Part shown: positions 9,900-22,330 of the stretch, piece by piece
How positions within the stretch are numbered: position 1 is the stretch's first letter
Layout: each line of letters begins with the position of its first letter
Source: Parasponia andersonii
Lineage: Eukaryota > Streptophyta > Magnoliopsida > Rosales > Cannabaceae
Length of the DNA: 64,000 nt
NCBI GenBank assembly: GCA_002914805.1
Contig: JXTB01000153.1
Location: forward strand, 683,993 to 747,992
Reading direction: 5' to 3'
Made by a program: the position numbers and the translations under genes
Notes under the pieces: model-generated
Seen by the model: the letters and a program-made list of their open reading frames with translations, nothing else
What the model was told of the DNA's origin: nothing
Databases searched by the model: none

Positions 9900-11914
9900 T
9901 AGAGATGTCGAATGGATTGAGCCGTCCATTTAATACGAAGGTATGACCTGGAAAAATCCGTGTCAAACACGACACGAGATGTAAGGCTATATTAAGCTCT
10001 AAATTTTGGGCACTATGAATTGGCACAGGATGATATGACCTTAGGCACGAGCACGATATAAGCATGATACGACCCAAAAAGTACAAAAAGCACGACTCTG
10101 AATAATTTAAGAAATTTTTATTTTTATTTTGTTATATTATTTATATTTATAAATTTTGTATGTCTTTTTTGTTTTTGTTTATTAATAAATTCACTTTTCT
10201 TGTTCTTTCGTTTAGAAATAATTTGGCATTAGTGATTTTTAATTGAATATTTTCTTTCTAAATAATTATGGATATATTACATATTTCTGTTATTGTTTTA
10301 ATTTAAAATATAATTTAATTAAATATTTTAAAGAATTCATAAAATATTGACTGTCATAAAAATTTAATAAATCGATCGAAATTAGGTATAAAAATATGTT
10401 AATACATTGGATTCACTATGTTTGGCACGATAATGGCCTAGCAAAGTACAAACACAACACAAGATGTGCATGTACCTGTTGACCATACCGGGCAGGGACG
10501 GATACTAGACCCCCCTCATTTTTTTTTAAATATTCATTAGATTTGTAAAAAAAAATAATATAATCCTTAGAAAAGTTTTAAAAAAGCAATTAACCCCCCC
10601 TAAAAAATTTAGAAATACAATAAAGCCCCATAAGTATAACTTTTTAGTTTAATTACTAGTATGACAAGTAATATTGTTGGCACCTCAAAGCATTGTGATA
10701 TTTTTCGGCAAAAGTAAGATGCCATAGTATCTGAAGGATTCAAGAGCGGTGACATCTTAAGCGGACAAGATTTGAATCAACAAAGTATTCTTAAAAAATA
10801 CAGTAATATTTATTAGGGATCTCATTATGGTACTTTACTAAGCTTGATTAACATATTTTCTTTGATAATTAATGTTCATGAGATAATTATAGATGATGAA
10901 ACAAATTATAATCAAAGATATAAAGCAAGTAATCTATTAGAATCGATGTTATCATTTAATTTTATATTCACTTCAAATTTGATGAGAACATTGTTGAGAA
11001 TGTCAAAAGCATTATAAAGAAAAATCAAGACATTGAGATTACTATGAATTTGGTCAAATTGTGTAAGCAACAATTGTAAATGATTAGAAATGATGGATGG
11101 GATTATATTTTTTTGTGGAAAATAGAATATAGTTATTCCTAATATAGATAATACTTTTCTCGCTCAAGGTTAATCATGATGTAAAGCTCAAAAGATTACA
11201 AATTTACATCACTTTTGTGCATAATTATTTATTCTATCATTGATATGCAACTTCAAGAATTGAATGATCACTTCAACAAGGTAAATACAGATATGCTTCT
11301 TTATATAACATGCATGTATCTATGTGATATATTTTTAACTTTTGACAAGAAAAGGTTAATTTACTTTTCTGAGTATTTTCCATAGGATTTTTCTATTATA
11401 AAACTCATGAAACTTGATAATCAGCTTGAAACATATATAATTAATATGTGTTCCAGTAAAAAATTCAATAAATTGAAAAGCATCGATGATCTTATACAAA
11501 AAATAGTTGAGATAAGAAAACATAATGTTTATCCTTTTATTTATTGACTCATAACATTGGAATTAATTCTACCAGTTGCCACTCTACTGTGGAGATGATA
11601 TTCTTTTCCATGAATTTTTTGAAGAATTAGCTATGAAATAGATTAGATGGTCAATGGATGAATGATAATTTACTTGTTTATATTGAGAAAGACATCTTTA
11701 ATAATATTGATAATAAAATCATTGTAAAACACTTGTAAGGAATGAAAACGCATCGAGTACAATTGTAATACATGTTATTATTTTTAAATTACACTTATAG
11801 CCCCCGTTGATAAGAAATCATAGCTTCATCCTTGGTACTGGGCCTAAAATTTGGAAACTTAGGTCAGCACGAGCACAACATAAATACGAATGTGCTTACC
11901 ATTTGACATCTTTA
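9900..11914. mobile_element. hAT-like non-autonomous element, interrupted by another hAT
   Basis: The ends are inverted repeats. The left end reads TAGAGATGTCGAATGG and the right end, in reverse complement, TAAAGATGTCAAATGG (14 of 16 identical). Both sides are flanked by the same 8 bp, CATTAGGG (9892-9899 and 11915-11922). An 8-bp duplication and TAGxGATGxC-like ends are typical of plant hAT elements. Without the inserted element (10494-11835 plus one target copy) the outer element is about 665 bp, rich in CACGAC-type short motifs, and without coding capacity. It lies about 150 bp downstream of the PPR stop codon. Confidence 0.75.
10494..11835 (+). mobile_element. Degenerate DUF4371-type hAT transposase copy nested in another hAT
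   Basis: Broken plus-strand frames carry pieces of the TTF-type/DUF4371 hAT transposase. One is near 10935-11110 (LSFNFIFTSNLMRTLL, then a MMDG motif). From 11250 onward come FDKKRL, KLMKLDNQLETYII and DLIQKIVEIRKHNVYPF, and finally the dimerisation end WMNDNLLVYIEKDIF near 11655-11690. Many stops and frameshifts make it inactive. Flanks are TACCGGGC (10486-10493) and TACTGGGC (11836-11843), an 8-bp target duplication with one C-to-T change at a CpG. Ends are diverged: the left starts AGGGACGGATACTAG and only loosely matches the right end. Confidence 0.7.
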
Positions 11915-11922
11915 CATTAGGG

Positions 11923-14381
11923 TATATATTAGTGATATTTACACATAAAACAAATTTTTTTGTAGGTAAATTAAAAGTCCAAAAGACGGGGGATTGCATT
12001 AGGTGCGTCCCCAAAGACCCTACCGTCCAATGGGGCAGACCCACACGAGACTCACCGTAGGCCGCGTAAATAGAGTATGGGATATATTAGACATGTTCGC
12101 ACATCATTGCACAACAAGTAAGTGCGTAACTAGCTGCACGAACTCAATTAGCAATCAAAAGTATTTTTTTTTTAAATAAAAATTCATTTATCTATACATA
12201 TTACACAAAAAAGGGAAATTTGAAACCCAACACAATTAAATGCAAAAATTAATTCTCTAAAGTAAAATCACAATATTAAATAAGCACACATATTTCTTTT
12301 TCTATATATTTGACATTTTTTTTTACTTATTTATTATATAAATATATGTATTAATTGGGTCAGATCAAGTAAAGGGTGGGTTTTTCTACACTCTTATTCT
12401 GTGGATACTTGCGTCTGGTATTAAATTTATACTCATACTACCCTAAATTTAAATAGATCGAGTATTACAAACCCATAAATTAGGATAACATGGATAAACG
12501 AATGAACGGCTAAAATTGACATTCTTAGAAAATTCTGAGAAGTGCACAATCAATAAAAAAAAAAAATCTATATATTAATCCATGGTTTACACTAGCAACA
12601 TTACAAAAAACATGGCATGGTTAGTCCTTAATACTTCACCCGAGAAAAAAGTCAACAAGCCTATTGTAGCACTTTGATTTTTGTCCTGTCTTCATATTGA
12701 AATTAGGGACATCAATAAAATTTATGGTTACAAGCATCTATGGATATCTTACAGAATAGAGAGAGAGAAAAAAAAAACTATTCAAGTGGGGAAAGTAATC
12801 GGATGGGAGAATAACCGCATTACAAATATATTGGTATAGTGTATGGATGATATTGGCATAATCTATTCTATACCCGCCCTGATATATAGCTTTATAATAA
12901 ATCATTATACATATAAAAATATACTTAATTTTACAATACTCATGTCCATATATTTTTTTTAAAATAAGGATATATGTTTATATACTATTTAGTATATTGT
13001 TATATTTGTTTTTATGTCAAACTTTATGAAAAAAAAATTATGTATATTTGTATTTTTATTTTATATTTTTCTTATTTTATAATTAACAACGGATAACAAG
13101 TAATTATGGTTTTCTTGTTATGTATTGGTTAATAATCGTACGGTCCTTGCATCTAAAATAATGATTAATAAGACAGATATAATATTATAATTGACTTTAG
13201 AGGATAAGGTTGGTCATTGAAAACCATCATCAATTTGTCTCGTTGCCATTCCTAATTGAAATTTGTTATTAATATCAGCTACAAAACATCCCTCGCACAT
13301 TGGATACTAAGCCTTAACAATTAGAGTGAATTTGAACAGTGTTCTAGATAATAATTTAAACATTTATTTAAAAATAAAAAGGAAAACAAGAACAAGAAAA
13401 GAACACGCTCTAGCCACTATCCACCAATCACCTAATTGGAATACTCGATCAATAACTTCAACCATATGTGTTATGGGAAATTTGTTGTATGGCATGACTA
13501 GAGACGAATTGTGAGAATGTCATTTTTCTTTTTTTTTAATATTGGTGTTGTTATTCATTTGGTTATTTAGGGCAAATATAATTTGGAGATATTTACCGAA
13601 GGAAGAGGAATGTTAGGATCATTCTTTTTCTTACTTTTCTGCTTTAATATTGTTGTGGACTCTATTATGATTTATTATATTATTAAAATATGAGAATTTT
13701 TTGGTTAAATTTATATGTCAAGTAATAAAACAAGAGAGTAAGTAAAAGGAAAAAAAAAAAGTAGTCCTCACATTTCTCTTGCAAAATTAATGGAAAAGAA
13801 AAAGGAAAAAAAAAATAGAAACAACTAACTAATGAAAAGGGGGAAAAAAGAAGAAGAAGAAGAAAAGATTAAGAGAATACATGATTTTGCACAAACTAGT
13901 TTTTATCCGATTTAATCCTGATTTTCAAATGAAATACTGATTTTTTCTTTCTTTTTTTTTATTATTACTTACTAGAGGACAGTGATATATGCGAATTTGT
14001 AAATGCGCTATGGGCGACGAACTTTTATCTCATGAAATAAGTTATAACATTACAAATGCAAATAATTTATAAAAAAAAAAGCTAAAAACATGATTTGAGA
14101 AAAAATAATTATAAAAATTAGCACTTTATTTTTCTTATTAATTTCACAAATTTCATTTTGCTTCTACTGTTAACTCGAAGAAAGCAGACAAAATAAACAC
14201 ATGCACTCTTAAAATACTTGGTCGAGCGCAACACCATTTTTCTTGTTTGATCTTTTAATAACTTTTTATTTACTATTCTGATTATTAACTAAAATGTTTT
14301 TAGAAATTTACCGTAGACAAAATCTTTGCAACCATGGGTAGAATTTTTATAAATAACTAAGAACCCATTCCTTGTACTCCA
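11923..14381. other. Gene-less AT-rich stretch
   Basis: I see no gene, RNA or clear transposon. The region is made of A- and T-rich tracts, with a GA-rich patch around 12758-12776 and a GAA run near 13850-13864. The short open frames (for example at 11859-12044 and 13326-13514) have no recognisable domain. Confidence 0.6.
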
Positions 14382-14955
14382 TGTTGGGAATCTGACCGAC
14401 TTAGATTCACCATTTTCAAGATTTTACCTTAAAAAAATGTCAGAATAATAGAGAAATAATAACAAGGAATAGAAACCAATCTCACAACACAAGATTTTAA
14501 GTGGAAAACTCTCAAATCAGGAGAAAAACTACTGTCTCTCAGAAAAAAATTTCACTATATGAAAAGATTCTACAATCATATTGATTTCCTTCTGTTCTAC
14601 CCAATGACCTCAATACACTCAAGTACTTTCTCACAAGTATTCTCTCATTCACACCTTACACTACCACTCTTTGAAACCCCTTCTTTTACAAAGAAACTCT
14701 ACTTTCTTTGAAAGGAGAAACACAACAAAATATTTAATTAGAAGAGAGAACTTAATATGTTTCCAAGTTTTGGGATGAAGAGAATAAAAAATTAAGCCTC
14801 TATTTATGAGCCTTGAAAGGTAGTGAGAACACTACTTTTTACTATTGTTATTATGACTGTCCTTTTTTATTATTGCTCCCTTTTTACTATTGTTATTACG
14901 GCTGTCTTTTTTACTATTGTTATTACGGTTGCCCATATGTTTACACACATCAACA
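14382..14955 (-). repeat. Complete 3' LTR of the copia element
   Basis: On the plus strand it starts TGTTGGGAATCTGACC and ends CATCAACA, giving the TGTTG...CAACA inverted ends expected of copia LTRs; length 574 bp. It aligns over its first roughly 340 bp with the right-hand LTR, with scattered substitutions. Its U3 side (14836-14935) holds irregular repeats of a roughly 27-bp TTTTTACTATTGTTATTA unit. Confidence 0.8.
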
Positions 14956-14968
14956 ATCTCCTACTTGA
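14956..14968 (-). other. Polypurine tract of the copia element
   Basis: On the minus strand this reads TCAAGTAGGAGAT, directly before the TGTTG start of the 3' LTR. It closely resembles the AAGTGGGAGAT tract common in plant copia elements. It is the primer site for plus-strand DNA synthesis. Confidence 0.7.
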
Positions 14969-15349
14969 AGACTTGATTTCAATCAAATCTTCATATATGC
15001 CTTATCTCATAGCTTATATTACAATCATTGTCTTTACTGATAATCATACTCCACTATATGAGTATACCACTTAGAATTGAAGAATTCTAGGATTTTCATC
15101 TTGACTCGTGTCGAAAAAACTTTGCTGATAACTATGGTGCTGACTCCCTCATTTGGCTTTTCTGGGAATCCATCAGCCATCGACATCATTCAGCACATGC
15201 TTTACATCAACACCAAACTAATGTCTGTCTGCAAACTTACTGCCACTAATTATGACATATCCTCTTTCATGGAATCTTTAGAGATAAGTGGCATGCCATG
15301 AGGATGCACATATCATGATTAAAGAACAAGATCATCGTCTCCATCGTAA

Positions 15350-16120
15350 GAGACAATATTAGCAACATCACCAAATTTGGAACTTTAAGCTAAACCCACT
15401 CCACCTTTTTGACAATTTCTTTTCAAGTACCTAGATTGTCCACACCCCTAGCACATAATATTTTTTGTTATAGAGTTTTTCTTCCTAGTGTCAATTGCCA
15501 ATGCTGAACCCTCAGATGGAACATTACTTCCATCACCCATCAGCCTTCTTTCTTCAAACAAAAGTTTACTTGTGATCTCAGAAAAAACCAGTCTGCTTCT
15601 CATGCACCAAAATAGGTTTCATATACTCATAGAAAGGTAGAAGAGACCATATGAATCGTAATGCCTTATCTTCATCTTCAATCTTCACTCCAAAGGCCTC
15701 CAGTTCAGAAACGATACTATTCAAGACACTTAGATTATTAGAAATTTTCGTATCTTCATTCATACGCAATGTATGAAACTGCTCCACACTCGATTTGAGA
15801 CACCTTTCGTCTGATACAATCTTTAAGCTTTCTTCAAAGATCTTTGTCTGTCGTTATTCTAAGCATATTTGTAATGACATTTTAGCCAAACACATACATA
15901 TTGCACTTGCAACTCTCTTATCCAGATTATCCCAGTCTTTATTGCTCATACTAGATTTCTCATAATCTTTTCCCTTGTAAGCTTCTCTGACTTTCAAAAC
16001 CTTGTGCAGTCCGGATTGAATCAATAAATCCTTAACTTGTATTTACCACAAGCCAAAATTGATATTCCTATCAAATTTCTCATCAGTTCTAACCGGAATC
16101 GAAATTTTGTTTCCTGACAT
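15350..16120 (-). pseudogene. Decayed copia gag
   Basis: A minus-strand frame starts with an ATG at 16120. It contains a short N-terminal stretch with DEKFDRNINFGLW, then KDLLIQSGLHKVL, matching copia capsid proteins. The uninterrupted part at 15578-15787 (69 aa) matches the UBN2-type gag segment, with LNSIVSELEAFGVKIEDEDKAL followed by a S-L-L-P motif. Beyond it, a frameshifted stretch retains a CCHC zinc-knuckle-like pattern. Several stops break it. No pol follows. Confidence 0.65.
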
Positions 16121-16258
16121 CTCACTTCGTACTTCTAGCTTGAAAAACTGCTAAGAAAATTTCCAAGAAAGATCAAAGGGTTCAAATGCTCCCACTTGAA
16201 TACAACCTCCTTACACAGAAATTCTTAGACTAACACCAAGCGATAGTGTACTAAAGAA

Positions 16259-16276
16259 CCCTGCTCTGATACTACT
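16259..16276 (-). other. Primer-binding site of the copia element
   Basis: On the minus strand, just after the 5' LTR end at 16277, the sequence is AGTAGTATCAGAGCAGG. TATCAGAGC is the core of the usual copia primer site complementary to the 3' end of initiator Met tRNA; the expected leading TGG is changed to TAG. Confidence 0.7.
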
Positions 16277-16620
16277 TGTTAGGAATCTGACCGACTCAGA
16301 TTCACCGCTCCCAAGATCTCACTTTAAAAAAATATCAGAATAATAGATAAATAATAACAAGGAATATAAACTAATCTCACAACACAAGATTTTAAATGGA
16401 AAATTCCCAAATCTGGAGAAAAACCATTTTCTCTGAGAAAATAATTTCACTAAATAAAAAGATTCTACAATCATATAGAATTCTCTATTTTCTACCTAAT
16501 AACTCCAATACACTCAAGCACTTTCTCACAAGTATTCTCTCATTCACACCTTATACCGCCATTCTTTGAAACCTCTTCTTTCACAAAGAAACTCTACTCT
16601 CTTTGAAAGGAGAAACAAAG
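16277..16620 (-). repeat. Truncated 5' LTR of the copia element
   Basis: It is similar to 14382-14722, starting TGTTAGGAATCTGACCGACT and including a shared internal stretch around CACAAGTATTCTCTCATTC. Similarity ends near 16617, so the U3 part is missing. On the right it is followed by LINE-derived sequence. Confidence 0.75.
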
Positions 16621-16684
16621 AGAAAAGAACTTGACACTTACACTAGACACAACTCAAAATTCGGCCATTTGTTTACGAAACCTT

Positions 16685-17647
16685 TTAAAACCTGATGTTC
16701 GGGTTACAGATTTAATTCTGTATCCTGGTGTGTGGAATGAAGAACTTATTTGACACAGGATGTTCGGTGCTTTGGATAGAGACGCAATTCTTTCCATTCC
16801 GTCAAGTGATGGTTCACATAATGATTGTATTTGGAAATATATGCTAGTATTTGGTTCGTGATCAAAACCAAATTCCATCATAATATATATATATATATAT
16901 ATTTCAAGGTGTTGGATAAATCTTCTTTTTGAGTTGGCTTGTGCAACAGCTTGGTGCATTTGGAATGATCGAAACGGGGTGCTGCATGGTAATGGAGTTC
17001 GTGATGCCTCCAATATTGGGCATTTTGCCAGTACGTTCCTTGCTGAATTTCAGGGGTGTAAGTTGGAAAGAGTGGTTCCTAATATTAGATGAACTAACGA
17101 AGTCACCAAATGGCACACCGTCCAGCTCACGGTTGCTTGAAGATCAATACAGTTGCTGCTTTGAATAATAACTTGCAAATTGTTGGTATTGGTAGAGATC
17201 ATGATGGCGTGGTTCTGGCATGCCTTGCTGCTAAGAAGTCTCGTCTGGTCTCTGTTGAAGTTGCGGAACTCGTTGCTATTCAGGAAACTTTTCTTGTTTC
17301 TCCTTTCTACTAAACAAGCTGGAGTTTCTCATTTGGAACTCGTTGCTATTCAGGAAACTTTTCTTGTTTCTCCTTTCTACTAAACAAGCTGGAGTTTCTC
17401 ATTTGTTTTCAGGTTACGTTTTATATATGCTATTTATTTTTTTCTTCCATTTCTCTTGGAAGTTGGAAATGATGACTTTTTAATTAAAACTTTTTCTGTG
17501 ATTGTTTCTAAACTCTAAATTAAAGCCTAAATAAAATCAGTCGGATAAAAAAACAAAAAAAAAAGGAGTGAAATATTAACTGGCCTTTTAAAATCGTTGA
17601 AATTTGTACTATATTCATCAGTTCTCAGGGAAAAAAAAAAAAAAAAA
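16685..17647 (+). pseudogene. 3' remnant of a non-LTR (LINE) retrotransposon
   Basis: The first frame (16685-16860) encodes the post-reverse-transcriptase segment: DVRVTDLI, WNEELI, DRDAILSIPSSD and IWKY. After a TA microsatellite (16882-16901) come WCIWNDRN and FASTFLAEF. The RNase H part follows as VVGIGRDHDGVVLACLA and VEVAELVAIQE near 17175-17285. The zinc-knuckle (zf-RVT) part expected in between is absent. Stops and frame changes abound. A 17-A run at about 17631-17647 could be the poly(A) tail. Within it lies a perfect 70-bp tandem duplication. No target duplication was identified. Confidence 0.6.
17265..17404 (+). repeat. Perfect 70-bp tandem duplication
   Basis: Positions 17265-17334 and 17335-17404 are identical (start GGAACTCGTTGC, end GTTTCTCATTT). 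The repeat covers the end of the RNase H-like frame of the LINE remnant. Identity of the copies implies a recent event, or an assembly duplication. Confidence 0.95.
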
Positions 17648-18347
17648 ATGAATATCACCCTAATAATGAAAGTTTAATTATGTATGTTCGAGGGGTGTAA
17701 TAATCAATAAATTACATATGGAAATTTACTAACTGGTCACTAAAAATTGAGTGAAGTTGTGAAAAAAAGAGGGGTGCCGTGAAGCTACTCATTGTAATAT
17801 TAGTTCTTGCTTCACGTATAATGAAGATCACGACACAAGGTTCAATTAGGAAACATCCACTTAATTAGGAAAATTTCTAATGATTTAACAGTCTCTATCT
17901 GAAACTAACTTGTACCTGCATACAAAGACTCCGAGCAAGAACGTAAAACCTTTTATCTTGAGGTTAGGCTACTCAAGTTACTCCAGAAAAAATGAAACTT
18001 CCACTCGTTTGCTAAGTAAACATCACTAGGGAGTTCAATTTTTTCAGGAGGCCATGGAGGGAAACACCATAGCTCATTAGCCGTCTGATGGAATATCAAG
18101 TTAAGCAAGAAGCCACGTGATGTACCAGTTAGAAGTAGCCACTTTCATCAGCTTCCACAGACCTGAACGGTATTAGCGAAAACTTTCTTTACTTGAGCGA
18201 AAAAATCTTACCTTGTGGATATTAGGACTGTAAATACAGCTATAAATTGTATAACAGAGCAAGAGTTCCTAGTCAGGCGGACATGAAGTGTTCAATGCAT
18301 AACTCCGCATGACTCGCTAATTCAGAACTTCGGCAGCAGCAACACGA
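17648..18347. other. Intergenic and 3' flank of the WIT-like gene
   Basis: No gene is seen. The right-hand part, near 18200-18347, is likely the 3' untranslated region of the leftward-reading WIT-like gene. No tRNA-like or transposon structure was recognised. Confidence 0.5.
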
Positions 18348-21300
18348 TCAAAATGGGCAGCTTTCTAGTTGGAAAGAATAAAAAACTGCAGCTGAGATCA
18401 GCAGGACAATTATTGCTGAGAAAACATGTTTACAGTTCAAGATTCCTGCATCTATTCTCCTCACAGTCTCTGGTCCTGGCACAGGTTTGACCTCATTCTC
18501 GCTGAAAGAGACATTTTCTCGGGCTGTTTCCATCTGATAACATGGAAATAAGGAAGCAAATATCAGCAAAACTTTCAATTCCAAACTCAAATAGGTGTTT
18601 CTGAGTTGCAAGTCCAAACAGACTGATGAAAATTTAACGGCATTACTCAAAAAGGCTTTCTCAACGACAGTAGTTAACCAAGCATAAGTTCGAAATGCGG
18701 ATGTCTCCTTCATGAGGTTTAATCCAAATTATTTAACCAAATTAACAAACACCAGATTATTCCTTTGTCATGCCACTCACAAAATATTCCTTCAACCGAC
18801 ATTCATTGTCATGATTCCAAGTTCCATGAACTTGATTACTAGAACTTGAAGAACTTAGTAAACTAATATTTAAGGTTTTAACTACACAACAGCAATTACG
18901 TTCCTGTACCAAAAAAGAAAAGAGGAAGCATCAACGCAGGCAGCATAAAGATTGATTGTCCAGCAAGAGGAGACACTTTTCCAGCATGAGAAACAGAAGA
19001 AACTTACCAAATTCCTATCCACTTCTTTTCCTAATAAATATGATACACTTGAAGAAACTTAAATCTGAAAAAGTATAATTATTCAAATAAGTGGAACTTA
19101 AGGTAAATGGTACAAAAAGATTCCCACATCCAACTACTGGGTGTTTCAGCCAAACAAAACAATGAAGCTTGAAGCACCTACCTTGGCACTGAGAGAAGAC
19201 ACCACTGTAACTTCTTCCTTGTCTTCTGAGCTCGTAGCAGTATTCAAATCATGCTTTGGTGGCATAAATTCTTTACCATTTCCTCTATTATCATGCCTCA
19301 TAACACCAGATGGATGCTTGTTGCTTTCTTGTAACTTCAAACCCAAAAATTTATTTTCCCTTGCTAACGAAGAAATCTGCATGTAACACATTAAACATCT
19401 TACAATGAACAGAAAGCCATCATAATACTTTTAGTGCCAGAGAAAACTCTACTTGACATGCCCAAGTATAGATTTTTGATGTGCAACAACCAGGTATCTT
19501 CATTCTCATCTCAAGAGTATCAAATATTGGTAGGAAAGAAGAGGAAAAAAATATATACATATACATATATAACCGTATGAAAGAAAAATCAGCCTTTTTA
19601 CGGGAAAAGTAACTAAAAAAATCAGCATTAGGACTTTCTTTCGAGAGAGAATTGTAATGTAGTATAAAAATTGGCTACTCCAGTATATCGACTTCAAACT
19701 GGTTAAAAGATTACAATTTGCACCAAATGTACTTAATTGTTTGGAACTTCAACGAGCAACCAATAGAAGCAACTTCGTAGTGAGACCATTAATAAAATTG
19801 ACGAAAGTTTTTAATAAATAAGACCAGTAAAGACAAAAAAAAATTTCACTACATTTACTTTTCCTTATATCCAGAAGTGAGGATGGTCAAACATATCCTT
19901 TCCTTCTTTCTTTACGCTTGGTACATGTAGAACAAAACCAACCCTCGAAACCCAACCTCACTCCTCATGTAGGTCACAGAGAAATATCTCCCTCCTACTG
20001 AACTATAGGTTATCGCTAGTTTAGCAGCTTCTTTATTCATTTTTTTTTAAAGCTTTTTTGCCGGGGTGGGGTTGAAACCCTCAGGTTAAAAGGGCACTTA
20101 AAAATTAAATCGCGTATGCATTTGGTCAATACCTGCTTATGAAGGCGATCTCGTTCAAAAGCTAGTTGCATAACCAAATTTGTAATGGCTTTGGTCTGGA
20201 AACCAATGCCCTTTGCTGCACCCATCTTTGTTTCATCAGCCAGTTGAAAAGACGCTTCTAAGTTTTCCAGTCTTCCTCTCAAAAAGTTCAATTCCTCATT
20301 TAGCTCTGCATGAGATTCGGATAATATGATGCACTTATCCTCTGCATTATCAGCCCGACTTTCAGATTTTGAAACCTTCAGCTTAAGATCCTCAATCAAA
20401 TTTTCCATATCGGCTATTGTAGAATACAACAGGTTTTGCTTCTCCTGACTAGCTTCAGCAGATGCGATTGCACGCTGTAGCTGAATATCAGACTCTCTTA
20501 GCTGCCTCTCAAGGGAATCAACCTTATCAGAGGAACCAGTACTGCCCTTAAGAAGGCCCAACTCTTCATTTAGTTCCATATTAGTCTCCGTTAATAATTT
20601 ACACTTGGCTTCAGCATTTTCAGCCCTACTTTCTGCTTTAGCTATCTTCTCTTCGACATCTACAATAACATTTTCCAGTTCACTGATTCTGCTACATAGA
20701 ACATTGCGCTCCTCCTGACTACCATCTGCAGAGGCTTTTGAATTCAACAGCTGAAACTCAGATTCCTTAAGCTGTTTCTCAAGCAAACTGACCTTTTCAC
20801 TCAAAGTAAAGGCCTCTGAATTTGCAAGAATTAATCTATCTTCAGCTTCCCTCAAGCTTGCTTTTAATTTGTTTGTTTGTGCAACAAGGAAGTCATTAAG
20901 TTCTGTGTTGCTGCTTTCTAGCTTGTTCAAAGAATTTTCTTTGACTTTCAGCTCTTTCATTGAACCTTCAAGCTTTGATCTTAACTGAGTTTCTCGTTGA
21001 ACTGAACCGTTCAAACTGAGCTGGAGTATCTGGAGTCGACCCAACAGTTCTTTTGAAATTCCCATGAGAATCGCAGATACATTATCTGCCTCAAACCATC
21101 TTTCCCAAACATCTGCTGTTTCATCCTCCATGCAGTATACTTCTTGTTCTGAGGAGACCAACCTTTGTTTTAGCTCTTCTTCAACTTGTCTTAATTCTGT
21201 CATTTTCTTTTCAAGATCTATTTCTCTAGCCAAAGATTTCTCCAGCATCCTCAGAATATGTCTTTGTTGTTCAGCAGTTTGCATTTTTATCTTTGCATTC

Positions 21301-22330
21301 ACGTTCAAAAATTGATCCCCCTCTAAACTTTTGTCGCCATTCCCTGTCAACACATGCATTTAACAGTGAGATACTAGGATAGAGTAACAGATTACTTGTT
21401 AACAAGCACATAACTTTTAATTCTCCATAAAAAAGAGAAAAATATTAAGGAAAGAGGGGTATTTGGGTTGAACATCATCATCAGGAAGCATATGAAGCTA
21501 CCAGCGCCACCTTCAGCTTTCATATGCTTCATATCTAATTGAGAATAGAAATTACAGGAAGGGGATAGAACCAGATGCCTTTTACTACTTCTAACAAATC
21601 AACTTCATTTTAGTTGCATGGCAGGTTTTATGCCAAACAGAACTCGCTCCCATAATGATCTTCCACAACCACCATATGGAAAAAGTAACAGTCACTATTA
21701 TATTTAAGTTTCCAACCATAGTAATAACAACAGTAAGTTTAGTTGATAATCAATATGTAGCTTACCATTCTCTTCTTGATCAGAACATAATAATGTCCTC
21801 TGCAAGTTCGCTGAGTGCATCCTAATTTCAGAAAGCTGATCTTGTGATTGCTTAAAAGATTTTTCAGAATCACGCAACTTTTCTTCCATTTCTCTGAAAG
21901 TTTCTCCCACATGTGAGCATGAATATAGCAATTCGCGTGCATTGACAACACCCGATTGAAGTAGAGCCATGAATACATCCAGTTCTCTCACCTCCGAATC
22001 TAAAACTCCAGATAAGAAATCAAATTCCAAAGCCTTCTCTAAAGAATCATCTGACGTATGCTCTTTCTCAGAAGAAAAAGCTTCAAACTCATTTTCCTTG
22101 GTTGCCACATGCATCATCAGAACATTTATGTTAACTATCTTCTCAGAAACACAAGCTAGATCCAGTTCAAGCTGTGTTAGGATCTCTCCAGCATTTCCCA
22201 ACTCCCCTGTTACATCCCCATTCGCTGAATTCCTATCAGCAAAGTCAACTTCACCAATATCTGCCTCTTGGTCAAGAGTATTGACATAATCAGCAGAAAC
22301 ATTAGGTTCACCAACAGTGTCAGAATCCAT
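18348..22330 (-). CDS. WPP domain-interacting tail-anchored protein (WIT1/WIT2-like)
   Basis: Four exons with GT-AG borders join in phase: 22330-21766, 21343-20133, 19376-19182 and 18533-18348 (718 aa). WIT proteins sit in the outer nuclear envelope, bind the WPP domain of RanGAP and WIP proteins, and in Arabidopsis link the nucleus to myosin XI-i for nuclear movement and shape. The protein has an acidic N-terminal part with a conserved block (LTQLELDLACVSEKIVNINV). Long coiled-coil heptads rich in Leu, Glu and Lys follow from about residue 150 to 600. At the extreme C terminus is a single hydrophobic segment (VFSAIIVLLISAAVFYSF) a few residues from the stop, the tail anchor. The length is close to what I recall for Arabidopsis WIT1. 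Exon 1 starts at the first ATG of the frame. A probable 5' UTR intron lies between about 22923 and 22386. Confidence 0.92.

Larger units (their letters stand above)
14382..16620 (-). mobile_element. Internally deleted Ty1/copia LTR retrotransposon
   Basis: Two direct repeats (14382-14955 and 16277 to about 16620) flank 1.32 kb of internal sequence. The element reads leftward. The 5' LTR, on the right, ends TAACA at 16277 and is followed by a near-canonical initiator-Met tRNA primer-binding site. The 3' LTR, on the left, is preceded by a copia-like polypurine tract. The interior contains only decayed gag; protease, integrase, reverse transcriptase and RNase H are missing. The right LTR stops matching near 16620, where LINE sequence follows, so it has lost its U3 end and no target duplication can be checked. 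It could have been moved only in trans, and not since it lost this U3. Confidence 0.75.
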
